Positions 15,531 to 23,853 of a stretch of 41,021 nt of DNA are shown in pieces (position 1 is the first letter of the stretch; every line of letters starts with the position of its first letter). Position numbers and translations under genes: made by a program. The notes below the pieces were generated by a model. It saw only the letters and a list, made by a program, of their open reading frames with translations, made no database searches and was not told where the DNA came from. The stretch comes from CAZSXS01 sp964611385 (GTDB lineage: Bacteria; Bacillota; Clostridia; Lachnospirales; CAYPQA01): assembly GCA_964611385.1 (NCBI GenBank), contig CAZSXS010000030.1:1-41021 (forward strand), read 5' to 3'.

Positions 15531-16370
15531 TCAAAACTCCCTTGTAAACCCATCATAAGCCACCAAGAAGCCCTCATCCTGTAGGGCTTCTTCTATTTCA
15601 TAATGCAGCATTTTGCCGTTGTGAGAAAAGTGGGTCACGATGAAGCAGGTGTTTTCATCGGCGCAGTTTAGTTCTAGCAGGCGATTTTTAACCCAGACGA
15701 CATCCACTAACCCCATATGATTGTTACCGTCAGCTTTGCGTAGGGTGGTGCAGTCCAGGCTGACAAGGCTTAAAGGCTTTCCGTTCAGGCTACTCTGAAT
15801 GCAAGCCCAAGTTTCTTCATAGAAACGGCCTGTATCGTTGCCGAAAAGGATGGTCTTGCCTTCTTTTTCAATGAGATAAATGAAGCACTTTTCTTTTTTG
15901 TTATGATTGGCCAAAAGCGGTGTAACTTGATACCCTTCGATATCATGAGGCTTAAACTCTGTCAACTCTTTGCAAGCCAGTCTGCCTGCATACAACTCTA
16001 CTCTTTCATCACTATCCATGTGTTTTCTAAAAAGGCTGTTTAAGGCATCGTTGCCGTAAAGGGTCAGTTCTGCATCCATATGGTTGGCAAAGTACTTATT
16101 TCGAAGCATTAAGTCCTCTAAGTAAAAATGGTCGCTATGCGTATGCGTAATTAGCAGACTATGGATATGGGGCAAATCCACTCCCAATTTTAGCATATGG
16201 GCATAGCTGTCCGGTGGAAAATCAATCAGCAGATGATCATCTACCAAAGCCTGGGAACGGGTTCTGATCTCCTTCCCGCCAAGTCGTCTGGCCTCGGCGC
16301 AAATCTCGCAATTGCAAAACAAGGCCGGGATTCCTTCGGCTGCTGCTGTACCCAAAAATTGAATCTTCAT
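15531..16370 (-). CDS. Metallo-beta-lactamase-fold hydrolase, PhnP-like
   Basis: The 279-residue protein shows the PhnP/cyclic phosphodiesterase branch of the MBL superfamily: MKIQFLGTAAAEGIPALFCN at the N-terminus, a CNCEIC cysteine pair as in PhnP zinc-structural sites, the metal-binding HTHSDH at residues 76-81, FGNDTG, and the late histidine motif VTHFSHNG. It is expected to hydrolyse a phosphodiester or related ester in the cytoplasm. No phn genes are nearby, so the specific substrate is unknown. A GGAGGAGA ribosome binding site precedes the start on the minus strand. It lies 87 bp downstream of the chemoreceptor gene, in the same direction. Confidence 0.8.
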   Translation of the reverse strand: MKIQFLGTAAAEGIPALFCNCEICAEARRLGGKEIRTRSQALVDDHLLIDFPPDSYAHMLKLGVDLPHIHSLLITHTHSDHFYLEDLMLRNKYFANHMDAELTLYGNDALNSLFRKHMDSDERVELYAGRLACKELTEFKPHDIEGYQVTPLLANHNKKEKCFIYLIEKEGKTILFGNDTGRFYEETWACIQSSLNGKPLSLVSLDCTTLRKADGNNHMGLVDVVWVKNRLLELNCADENTCFIVTHFSHNGKMLHYEIEEALQDEGFLVAYDGFTREF

Positions 16371-16427
16371 AAAATAATCTCCTCCATACTAACCGACTTT
16401 TACGCCTCTGGCGCACTCAAATCAGAA

Positions 16428-16456
16428 ATGGAAAAAGCGCTCTATGCTTTTTCCAT
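16428..16456 (-). terminator. Hairpin after the chemoreceptor gene
   Basis: ATGGAAAAAGC and GCTTTTTCCAT form an 11-bp perfect stem with a 7-nt loop immediately after the chemoreceptor stop codon. The T-run following the stem on the minus strand is short, so termination is plausible but may be partial. Confidence 0.5.
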
Positions 16457-16457
16457 A

Positions 16458-18683
16458 CTATATCTTAAAGCTTGATACCATTTGAACCAACACTTCTGCT
16501 TGGCTATTAAGCTCTTCAGCCGCAGCCGCAGATTCTTCCGATGTAGATGAATTGTTTTGAACAACCTGTGAAATTTGATTGATCCCAACAGCAATTTGCG
16601 AAAAACTTTCCGTCTGTTCTTTTGTAGCAGTGTAAATATGGTTTATTATGTCCGAAACAGAATCAATATCCCGCACAACTTTTTGCAAAGAGTCTGCCGT
16701 TATCTGAGCCGCAACCGTACCGTCATTAATTTTTTTGATCGTATCCTCTATCAAAGTGGCTGTATCTTTTGCAGCTTGGAGACTTCTTCCTGCAAGCGAG
16801 CGTACTTCTTGTGCAACAACCGCAAAACCTTTTCCCTGCTCTCCCGCACGGGCTGCTTCAACAGCCGCATTTAGGGCCAAAAGGTTTGTTTGGGAGGCGA
16901 TATCATCAATAACCTTAATAATTTTAGAAATGCTATTTGAAGACTCCTTGATCTCAGACATAGAGTTTAGCATTTTTAACATTTCACGGTTACCATCTTT
17001 TGCACTGAGCATTGATTTTTGGGAGTACTCATTGGCGGTCTGTGTCTCTTGGGCTGTCTGGTGATTTTTTTCGTTGACGATTAGAATGGAAGCGTTCAGC
17101 TCCTCAATAGAGCTGGCCTGTGTACTTGCACCACTGGCTAGATCCGCAGAAGAATCTGAAATTTGTTTTGCGCCTGAGAGCACATTGTCCGATGATAGTC
17201 TAATGTCGTTGATCGTTTTTCTGAGACCAAGATTGATGTTGGTTATTGACTGCTTAATGAGGTCAAACTGTCCTACATACTCACGGGATATGCTTTTACG
17301 CAAATCGCTGTTTGCTATGGTGTCAAGCGTTTCAGTGATTTCGTTTATATACGATCCGATGGATCGAACCATCAAATCCAGCGAATTCATCATCTCTGCA
17401 AATTCACCCTTGTAGTTCTGATTCACCCGTAAGTCAAAGTTGCCTTTGGATAGCTGGCTTAATGTTACATTGACTTCTCGAATCGGATGATTCACAGCAG
17501 CAAGCAAGTTATTAAGACCTTCTGTTATCTTTCTCCAGCCGCCCGTGTAAAGCTCAGAATCAACTCTTGTTTCCAACTTTCCATTGATAGCAGCCTCAAT
17601 CAATTTTAAAACATCCGCATTCAGCAAGTGGATATTTTTCTTAAGCTCGTTAAATCTCTCGTTGGCAACCCCTTTTTGTCCAGGAAACTGCTTAAGATTC
17701 GCATCAAAATTACCATTCCCAACCGCTCCAAAGCCATCCAAGATCATCAAGGTATCTTCAACAAAATGATTGCACAATAGATTAATCCCCTTTGCAACCG
17801 TCCTGTATTCACCGTTGAAAAGCTGCTCATTGATTTGTTGATCAATGTTCCCCTTATCATATTCAGAGGCAAGCTTACCCAAATGATCGATTAGCAAGGA
17901 AATGGTAGCATTCACCGTTCTTACGGAGTCTGCAAGTTGGCCTATTTCATTTTTGCTGCTATAAGAAATATTTGAGTGTAATTTACCCTCGGACAACTCT
18001 TTGGTTGCTACCATAAGCTCAACAACAGGCTTGCTGATCCCGCTTGATACATTCATCGCCAAAACAAGGGCGATCGCTAATGAAAGTACAATGATAATAA
18101 TGGACGAAAGAATGGTATTTCTTGTTTTTGCGTCAAGTTCTTTGCTTACTCTTTCTCCCTCTTTAATCTTTGTTTCCATGATTTCATTGAGCTTTCGAAT
18201 AGCATTATCCATAGCCGGAGCCCCTTCTCGAATCCATAAATCATATGCTTCGGGATTGACTTCGTTCGGCACTTTCATTGTTAATTCAACAACCCGATCA
18301 CGAGCAGCTCTATAGGTAGCAATATAGTCTAGAAATTCCTTCCAATTGGCTTTGTTTTCATTTGTTTGGAGGCCTTCCTGTACGACAGGGATTAACTGAT
18401 TGAACAAGGTTGCAGCTTGATCCAGTTTGGTCAAGGCTTCTTTAACTGCTTTCTCATCAGGTAAAAAGATGACATCGCGGATGTAGGCCCTGGCAGCATT
18501 TGCTTGCATTCCCATTTCTGCTAAATCACCCAAATTAAAGCCGTAGTAATGCAATGCATCTGTATATCGGTTATTGGTTCCGTAAAGAGATACTGTTGCC
18601 ACGATGCCCGAAATACTTGCTACTATAGATACAACAACAAACATAATGATCAGCTTTTTTCTGATCTTCATATTCTTAAACAT
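16458..18683 (-). CDS. Methyl-accepting chemotaxis protein with 4-helix-bundle sensor and stacked HAMP modules
   Basis: This 741-residue chemoreceptor senses periplasm-side signals and controls CheA. A first membrane segment spans about residues 10-32 and a second about 191-212. Between them is a helical sensor of roughly 155 residues resembling the 4HB_MCP type. A classical HAMP follows (ISKPVVELMVATKELSEGKL), then several further HAMP-like repeats up to about residue 480 (GNGNFDANLKQFPGQKG, NGKLETRV, KGNFDLRVNQNYKGEF, SDLRKSISREYVGQF). The signalling domain has the hairpin tip IIKVIDDIASQTNLLALNAA and ARAGEQGKGFAVVAQEVRSL. There is no C-terminal CheR-tethering pentapeptide. GGGGAGGAA precedes the start. 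It is closely related to the receptor at 23854-26343 from the HAMP stack onward. Confidence 0.93.
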   Translation of the reverse strand: MFKNMKIRKKLIIMFVVVSIVASISGIVATVSLYGTNNRYTDALHYYGFNLGDLAEMGMQANAARAYIRDVIFLPDEKAVKEALTKLDQAATLFNQLIPVVQEGLQTNENKANWKEFLDYIATYRAARDRVVELTMKVPNEVNPEAYDLWIREGAPAMDNAIRKLNEIMETKIKEGERVSKELDAKTRNTILSSIIIIVLSLAIALVLAMNVSSGISKPVVELMVATKELSEGKLHSNISYSSKNEIGQLADSVRTVNATISLLIDHLGKLASEYDKGNIDQQINEQLFNGEYRTVAKGINLLCNHFVEDTLMILDGFGAVGNGNFDANLKQFPGQKGVANERFNELKKNIHLLNADVLKLIEAAINGKLETRVDSELYTGGWRKITEGLNNLLAAVNHPIREVNVTLSQLSKGNFDLRVNQNYKGEFAEMMNSLDLMVRSIGSYINEITETLDTIANSDLRKSISREYVGQFDLIKQSITNINLGLRKTINDIRLSSDNVLSGAKQISDSSADLASGASTQASSIEELNASILIVNEKNHQTAQETQTANEYSQKSMLSAKDGNREMLKMLNSMSEIKESSNSISKIIKVIDDIASQTNLLALNAAVEAARAGEQGKGFAVVAQEVRSLAGRSLQAAKDTATLIEDTIKKINDGTVAAQITADSLQKVVRDIDSVSDIINHIYTATKEQTESFSQIAVGINQISQVVQNNSSTSEESAAAAEELNSQAEVLVQMVSSFKI

Positions 18684-18887
18684 AAGCTATTCCTCCCCAT
18701 TGTAACTGTTGTTTTGCTCAAAACGTTTTCCAAGCGACTGAATCGGTTATAGACTTTACGATGAATCAACACAGGTCTCTTTTTGACATTCGATCAGAAA
18801 CATGATCTTTTCTCCTCTCCGGCGTTGTTATACTCAGTATCCTAAAACAGTTACCAAGCCGCCTTCATTCAATCCAGATAAATCCGA

Positions 18888-18929
18888 CTGTTTTTGGCGA
18901 CTTTACAAAGCCAATGTGACTGAGTATAG
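18888..18929 (+). repeat. Dispersed intergenic repeat, copy 2 (core GTGACTGAGTA)
   Basis: GACTGTTTTTGGCGACTTTA continues into CAAAGCCAATGTGACTGAGT and ATAG. It resembles copy 3 (26767-26806) over about 40 bp, including the GTTTTGG lead-in and a ctttgcaaagc-type block, and copy 1 over its last 24 bp. Confidence 0.6.
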
Positions 18930-19064
18930 GTCTTGGTTTTTGATCCATATTAATCTATCAGTAAAAACTCTTTGGAAGTATAATCTATTTTGTGCTGAAA
19001 ATCTACTGCATTTCAAAAAAATATAAAAAGACTTATTCATTTCCGTCTTTTGTGTCAATTGTTC

Positions 19065-19092
19065 TTGACATATCCAAACTTTATGTTATCAT
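19065..19092 (+). promoter_or_regulatory. Sigma-A promoter of the mgtC-like gene
   Basis: TTGACA (19065-19070) and TATCAT (19087-19092) are separated by 16 bp, 35 bp upstream of the start codon at 19127. Confidence 0.65.
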
Positions 19093-19126
19093 ATTAACTA
19101 AATAACAATCATTCTGGAGGCTTTTC

Positions 19127-19819
19127 ATGGGCATAAATTTTGGGTCATTATTTGCAGAATTAAATGTAGTTTCAATTATTTTCAGGTTGTTGCTAGCAAC
19201 CATTTTTGGTGGCATTATCGGCTTTGAGCGGGGACAGAAACGACGTCCTGCGGGATTCAGAACGCACATGCTGGTCTGTATCGGCTCTACGTTGGCCATG
19301 TTAGTGAATCAATATATTAACCTTAAATACGCCAGTGTTGATCCGGCTCGGCTTGGTGCCCAGGTCATCAGCGGCATCGGCTTTCTGGGTGCTGGGACGA
19401 TCATTGTCACCGGAAAGCGCCAGGTCAAGGGTCTTACTACGGCAGCAGGGCTTTGGGCCTCAGCTTGCATGGGGCTTGCCATCGGAATCGGCTTTTATTC
19501 TGCTGCCATCATTGCCTGTATTTTTATCTTTAGCGTCATGACGCTATTACATAAAATTGACAGCCAAGCCTTTTCTTCTTCAAAAACCATCAATCTTTAT
19601 TTGGAATTTTCTGCGGCCAACAGCTTAGGCACCTTCATTGCCGCCACCAAGCAAAAGGAGATCAAAATTGTTGATATTGAGATCAGCCGGGCTAAAACCA
19701 CCCAGGGCAAGACCACAGTAGCCCTTGTAACACTACTCTTGCCTGTGGCCACCGAACATGCAGAAATCATCGCATTTGTGGGCTCCATTGAAGGGATCAC
19801 GGCCATAGAAGAGATCTAG
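19127..19819 (+). CDS. mgtC: MgtC/SapB family membrane protein
   Basis: The 230-residue protein has an N-terminal MgtC domain with about four to five membrane helices: SIIFRLLLATIFGGIIGFER, the conserved RPAGFRTHMLVCIGS, LGAQVISGIGFLGAGTII, and the KGLTTAAGLWASACMGLAIG signature. The last 80 residues form a soluble ACT-like domain. Members are linked to magnesium limitation, membrane potential control and phosphate homeostasis. The start has a clear TGGAGG ribosome binding site. It ends in a terminator before the ger operon, so it is monocistronic. No Mg2+-sensing leader is apparent, as the leader is only about 30 nt. Confidence 0.88.
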   Translation: MGINFGSLFAELNVVSIIFRLLLATIFGGIIGFERGQKRRPAGFRTHMLVCIGSTLAMLVNQYINLKYASVDPARLGAQVISGIGFLGAGTIIVTGKRQVKGLTTAAGLWASACMGLAIGIGFYSAAIIACIFIFSVMTLLHKIDSQAFSSSKTINLYLEFSAANSLGTFIAATKQKEIKIVDIEISRAKTTQGKTTVALVTLLLPVATEHAEIIAFVGSIEGITAIEEI

Positions 19820-19856
19820 CCAAACAATGCATAAAACATAGAAAAATTACACAGTA

Positions 19857-19911
19857 TAACCATGATTTAGAGATTCGGCATAGCCCGAAACTACGTCATG
19901 GTTATTTTTTT
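19857..19911 (+). terminator. Terminator between mgtC and the ger operon
   Basis: TAACCATGA (19857-19865) pairs with TCATGGTTA (19896-19904). An inner dyad TTCGG/CCGAA lies in the loop, and a T-run follows. The stem overlaps an in-frame ATG at 19898, another reason to start the next gene at 19946. Confidence 0.75.
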
Positions 19912-19945
19912 CTTCAGTATTTCTTCTTCAGTAATGGAGGTTTTT

Positions 19946-21472
19946 ATGTTAAGTGAAAATCTGGATCAAAATATCAGCCTTGTTGAAGCTTGTTTTGAAG
20001 GCAGCGGCGATTTTATGAAGAAAAAGTTCTTCATAGACAAAGAGGGGAAAATTTCTGCCTACGTTGCTTATATTGATATGCTGATTAACAGGGATATTAT
20101 AGAGGTAAACATTATCAACCGTATGGTGAATCGGCTTCGCAACGATACTGTAGATATTGTGGCTGTCAAGGGCGCTTTGTTCAATCCCATACAGGACGGC
20201 GGCATTACGGTTGCGGATCTGAAAGAAGTGGAGACCATTGAAGAGATTACCCAAGCCATACTTGGCGGGGATACGCTGATTCTGTTTGACCACTGCCCCA
20301 AGGCCATCATTGTTTCCACCAAGGGCTGGCCCAACCGGGGTGTGCCCACCACGGATAACGAGGTCGTTGTCCAAGGCTCCAAGGAAGCCTTTAGTGAGGT
20401 TTTCCGTATCAACACCATGCTGATACGTCGCCGCATCAAGGACACCAAGCTAAAGGTGAAGCAACTGACGGTAGGACGGAGGGGTAATTCCAATTTGGCA
20501 CTGATGTATTTGGACGACGTGGTGCGGCCGGACATTTTAAAAGAGGTGGAAAGCCGAATTCAGCAAATTGATATTGATGCCATTCTAGACTCCGGGCATT
20601 TGGCGCAGCTGATTGAAGACAACCAGTTTTCACCCTTCCCACAGCTGCAAATGACAGAAAGACCCGACAAGGCGGCTTCCGCCGTTTTAGAGGGGCGCAT
20701 TGCTATCGTTCTGGACAACTCCCCCTTCGTCATTCTGGCTCCCTCTACCTTTAACACCTTCTTTCAATCCTCCGAGGATTATTATCAGCGCTTTGAGATT
20801 ATGTCCTTTGTTCGCTTTATTCGCTATATTTCCGGGGCTATGGCTTTATTGTTACCGGGCTTTTACCTGGCGGTTTCCCTCTATAGTCCCTCTATGCTTC
20901 CTCAAATGCTGATCCTGAAAATGGCCGAGGCAAGACAAAGTGTTCCTTTCCCCGCCCTGATCGAAATCCTGCTGATGGACTTGGCCTTTGAGCTTTTGAG
21001 GGAGGCCGGTATTCGTCTGCCTGCTCCCGTCAGCAGCACCATAGGCATTGTGGGGGGCTTGATTATTGGGCAGGCAGCCGTTGAAGCCGGACTGGTGAGT
21101 CCCATCATCGTGGTGATCGTGGCCTTGACGGGTATTGCCGGCTTTGCCATTCCCAATGTTTCCCTTGTTGCGGGTTTTAGGCTTTCTAAATACTTGGTTA
21201 TTTTATTTTCAGCAACCTTCGGACTCTTGGGTTTCTGGGTGTCGGCGCTCTTGATTCTGATTCACCTGGTATCCTTAAAAAGCTTTGGCTTTCCCTATCT
21301 CTTTCCTTTTGCTGGTGGGGGCTTGAATGATTTTTCGGATTTAAAGGACAGTATTTTCAGGCTGCCTGTTACGAAGATGGTCAAGCGTCCTTATTTTGCA
21401 AACCCCAACCAACAAACAAAGATGAATCCTTCCCCTTTGAAAAAGAAAAAGCCGGATAAAAAACACCCATAG
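19946..21472 (+). CDS. gerAA: Spore germinant receptor subunit A (GerA family)
   Basis: The 508-residue protein is the A subunit of an inner-membrane germinant receptor of endospores. The N-terminal half (about 1-280) is soluble with SLVEACFEGSGDFMKKKF, a GDTLILFD segment, and SKEAFSEVFRINTMLIRRRI. The GRRGNSNLALMYLDDVV block is diagnostic. The C-terminal half has about five membrane helices (ISGAMALLLPGFYLAVSLY; SSTIGIVGGLIIGQAAVEAG; IIVVIVALTGIAGFAIPN; LVILFSATFGLLGFWVSAL). The tail is Lys/Pro rich. ATG 19946 is chosen over 19898 because GGAGG (19936-19940) is 5 nt upstream and the longer frame overlaps the terminator stem. It is followed 8 bp later by the B subunit. Such operons are made in the forespore under sigma-G; no sigma-G promoter was identified here. 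Confidence 0.93.
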   Translation: MLSENLDQNISLVEACFEGSGDFMKKKFFIDKEGKISAYVAYIDMLINRDIIEVNIINRMVNRLRNDTVDIVAVKGALFNPIQDGGITVADLKEVETIEEITQAILGGDTLILFDHCPKAIIVSTKGWPNRGVPTTDNEVVVQGSKEAFSEVFRINTMLIRRRIKDTKLKVKQLTVGRRGNSNLALMYLDDVVRPDILKEVESRIQQIDIDAILDSGHLAQLIEDNQFSPFPQLQMTERPDKAASAVLEGRIAIVLDNSPFVILAPSTFNTFFQSSEDYYQRFEIMSFVRFIRYISGAMALLLPGFYLAVSLYSPSMLPQMLILKMAEARQSVPFPALIEILLMDLAFELLREAGIRLPAPVSSTIGIVGGLIIGQAAVEAGLVSPIIVVIVALTGIAGFAIPNVSLVAGFRLSKYLVILFSATFGLLGFWVSALLILIHLVSLKSFGFPYLFPFAGGGLNDFSDLKDSIFRLPVTKMVKRPYFANPNQQTKMNPSPLKKKKPDKKHP

Positions 21473-21480
21473 GAGGACTT

Positions 21481-22578
21481 ATGCTAAACGGGAAAATTTC
21501 GCACAGACAACTGCAAATGCTACTAATACTGGATGTTTTTGGCACCGGCATCATCACCTTACCCAGAAGGGTTGCGGACTATGCCAATCAAGATGGTTGG
21601 CTGGTCATGGTGATGGCCGCGCTCTTTCTAGTGATTTCTGTTTTTTTAATCTCCTCTTTGGCGGCACTTTTTCCCAATAAATCCTTTATAGAATATACCG
21701 CCAAGGTGATTTCAAGACCAATCGCTTACCTGATTGGTCTTGGCTTGGTGTTTAAATTCTTACTGTTTATCTCCCTGGAACTGCGGGTGTTTGGAGAAAT
21801 TGTTCGGGAGCTCATACTCCCACAGACCCCTTATGTCTCCGTTTGTATCCTGATGCTTCTGGTGGGGACTTATATTGCTTCCCGTGGCTACGAAGCCCGC
21901 GGACGCCTGGCAGAAATTTTGTTTTTCATCGTCTTTGCTCCTTTAATTTTCATCCTGCTGCTGGGCTCCAGAGAGGTTGACTTTACCAATATCATGCCCT
22001 TTTTTACCAACAAGCCGATCAATTTTCTTTCTGGCGGCTTTTTAACGGCCTTAAGTTTTACGGGTTTTGAATTTTTGTTCCTGGCTGTTCCTCATTTAAA
22101 CAAGCCCAAGAACGCTCGAAAGGACCTGTTCTTTGCGGTTCTCTTTGTTAGTGCGTTGGCTCTATTCATCACCATTTTGACCATCGCAAAATTTGGGCCT
22201 GCTGATTTAAGGCAGCAGATTTGGCCTGTGCTTGAGCTGATGGATTTAATCCATATATCCGGCTCCGTTATGGAAAGACAAACGGTTATTATTGTTAGCT
22301 TTTGGATCGTCTCTGTTTTTTTCAGCGTGAACGCCTGCCTTTTCTTTTCCTCCTTAATCTTACGGGATATCATAAAAGCAGGAACCCATTCTTTTTTCTC
22401 TGTCTTATGCGCCCTTATAGTCTTTGCGGTTTCCGTTTTTGCTTTGCCCAAAGGCATTGAACAGGTGTATAAGCTCTTGGAGCTTTCTTCTGTTTATTTA
22501 GGTGTTTTATATTTGTTTATTATTCCTCTTCTGCTATTAACTTTGGCTAAGCTTAGAAGGTTGGGTGATTTGAAATGA
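21481..22578 (+). CDS. gerAB: Spore germinant receptor subunit B (GerAB, APC-type permease)
   Basis: The 365-residue integral membrane protein has about ten hydrophobic segments and the spore-permease pattern of the amino acid/polyamine/cation superfamily (TGIITLPRRVADYANQDGW near residue 18; IARGY-like IASRGYEARGRLAEI; TNIMPFF; FTGFEFLFL). In Bacillus, the B subunit binds the germinant. AGGAGG lies 5 bp before the ATG. It overlaps the C subunit gene by 4 bp, indicating translational coupling. Confidence 0.92.
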   Translation: MLNGKISHRQLQMLLILDVFGTGIITLPRRVADYANQDGWLVMVMAALFLVISVFLISSLAALFPNKSFIEYTAKVISRPIAYLIGLGLVFKFLLFISLELRVFGEIVRELILPQTPYVSVCILMLLVGTYIASRGYEARGRLAEILFFIVFAPLIFILLLGSREVDFTNIMPFFTNKPINFLSGGFLTALSFTGFEFLFLAVPHLNKPKNARKDLFFAVLFVSALALFITILTIAKFGPADLRQQIWPVLELMDLIHISGSVMERQTVIIVSFWIVSVFFSVNACLFFSSLILRDIIKAGTHSFFSVLCALIVFAVSVFALPKGIEQVYKLLELSSVYLGVLYLFIIPLLLLTLAKLRRLGDLK

Positions 22579-23852
22579 GAAAAATATCGATTCTCTTGGC
22601 TGGACTGCTAGTGCTACTCCTGCTGACAGGCTGCTATGACAGGGTTGAGCTTGAAAACCGTCAATTGGTGCTGGCCATGGGCATAGACCGTGAAGGCGAA
22701 GACTACAAGCTCACTGTTCTGATGCCCAGTCTAAATGCGGACTCCAACAAGCAAAAGGAAGATGCCAAGGAGCTGACCAAAAGTGGAACAGGAAGAACCT
22801 TGGCAGAGGCCATTGATCACATTGAAGCCTACACCAGCCGTAGCTTATATCTTGGGCAGGTAAAACTTTGTATTCTAAGCAAAGAGGTCTTAAGCTCTCT
22901 GAATACCCTCACGCAAGAATTGGAGGACAACAAAGACCTGAGCCGGAAAATCATTATCTTGGAAACAGACAACAAAGCCTCAGAGCTTTTGGGCGTGAAA
23001 CAGGAGGGCGAGCCCTCCATCGGCTTGTATGTCCCCAGCTTTTATAAAAACAATGAAGTAACCACTTCCTTCCAACTGGATCTGGAGGGCTTGCTTGGGC
23101 AGTTGTATGCTTCTGCCTTCGTTAATACTGATCGTGTTGCCGTAATACCTAAGATCTCCTTTACGAAAAAGGCAGCCAATCAGCAGAAAGCAGCCACCAA
23201 GGGCGAAAAAACGCAGAACAGCAGTATGCAGGATAATGATACCCAAGACAATAGACAAGAGAGTAGCTCGGAAGACAGTAGCACTACCGGCGACAGTATG
23301 CAAGACAGCAGTATGGCAGGAGGTTCCGATCCACCAGAAGAAGACAAGTTGGAAATCAAGGGGGCCGTGGTAGTAAAAAACGATCAGTTAATAGGCGAGC
23401 TAGATGAAAGCCAAATGCGGGCCTACTTACTTATCCAAGGGGAAGCAAAGGGTGCAAGTATTGAGTTTGATGACATGCACCTCAAAATCTACAAAAACAA
23501 GACTGACAAAAGTCTCAACGCGGATGGCCTTGATATCCATGTATATGTGGAAGGAGCCATGGACGGCCCCACAAGCGGGAAGCACAGCAGCGCAAGTAAG
23601 GATGCTTCTTTTGGAGCCTTAAAAGAACTTATGAAGGGAACACTGTTACAAAAAAAGGACACGGAAGCAACAAAAAAGATTCCTCAAATTGAGGAATCTT
23701 TGATGAAGGATATAGAGAACATTGTAGACTATGCCAACAAGCTTGAGGCAGATATCTTTTATTTAAACAATTACTTCTGGAAGCACAAGCTTGAGGCTGC
23801 TTTTAATCAGATTAAAATAAATCCGCAGGTCAAGGTTGAGATTATTCTATAA
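22575..23852 (+). CDS. gerAC: Spore germinant receptor subunit C (GerAC lipoprotein) with Ser/Asp/Gln-rich insert
   Basis: The 425-residue protein starts with a lipoprotein signal, ILLAGLLVLLLLTGC, with Cys20 as the lipidated residue, and continues with YDRVELENRQLVLAMGIDRE, the GerAC N-terminal signature. It is anchored on the outer face of the spore inner membrane with the A and B subunits. Residues about 205-262 form a low-complexity hydrophilic insert with near-repeats such as NSSMQDNDTQDN, SMQDSSMAGGSD. This lies between the N-terminal and C-terminal GerAC domains and is probably a flexible linker. The C-terminal part (LEIKGAVVVKNDQLIGELDE; DIENIVDYANKLEADIF) is standard. The stop is 1 bp from the stop of the convergent chemoreceptor gene, with no terminator between. 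Confidence 0.92.
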   Translation: MRKISILLAGLLVLLLLTGCYDRVELENRQLVLAMGIDREGEDYKLTVLMPSLNADSNKQKEDAKELTKSGTGRTLAEAIDHIEAYTSRSLYLGQVKLCILSKEVLSSLNTLTQELEDNKDLSRKIIILETDNKASELLGVKQEGEPSIGLYVPSFYKNNEVTTSFQLDLEGLLGQLYASAFVNTDRVAVIPKISFTKKAANQQKAATKGEKTQNSSMQDNDTQDNRQESSSEDSSTTGDSMQDSSMAGGSDPPEEDKLEIKGAVVVKNDQLIGELDESQMRAYLLIQGEAKGASIEFDDMHLKIYKNKTDKSLNADGLDIHVYVEGAMDGPTSGKHSSASKDASFGALKELMKGTLLQKKDTEATKKIPQIEESLMKDIENIVDYANKLEADIFYLNNYFWKHKLEAAFNQIKINPQVKVEIIL

Positions 23853-23853
23853 C

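Larger units (their letters stand above)
18684..19126. other. 443-bp gene-free spacer with dyads and repeat copy 2
   Basis: No coding frame is convincing. TATACTCAGT (18829-18838) is the reverse complement of ACTGAGTATA (18919-18928), and CCAAG (about 18854) faces CTTGG (about 18932), so an 18828-18936 RNA or DNA fold is possible. The right arm belongs to dispersed repeat copy 2. A sigma-A promoter for mgtC is at 19065. Confidence 0.5.

Noticed and set aside
16575..17415. Several forward frames opposite the first chemoreceptor
   Set aside because: Helical MCP genes routinely give long antisense frames because of their Ala/Glu/Ser codon pattern; no initiation signals are seen.
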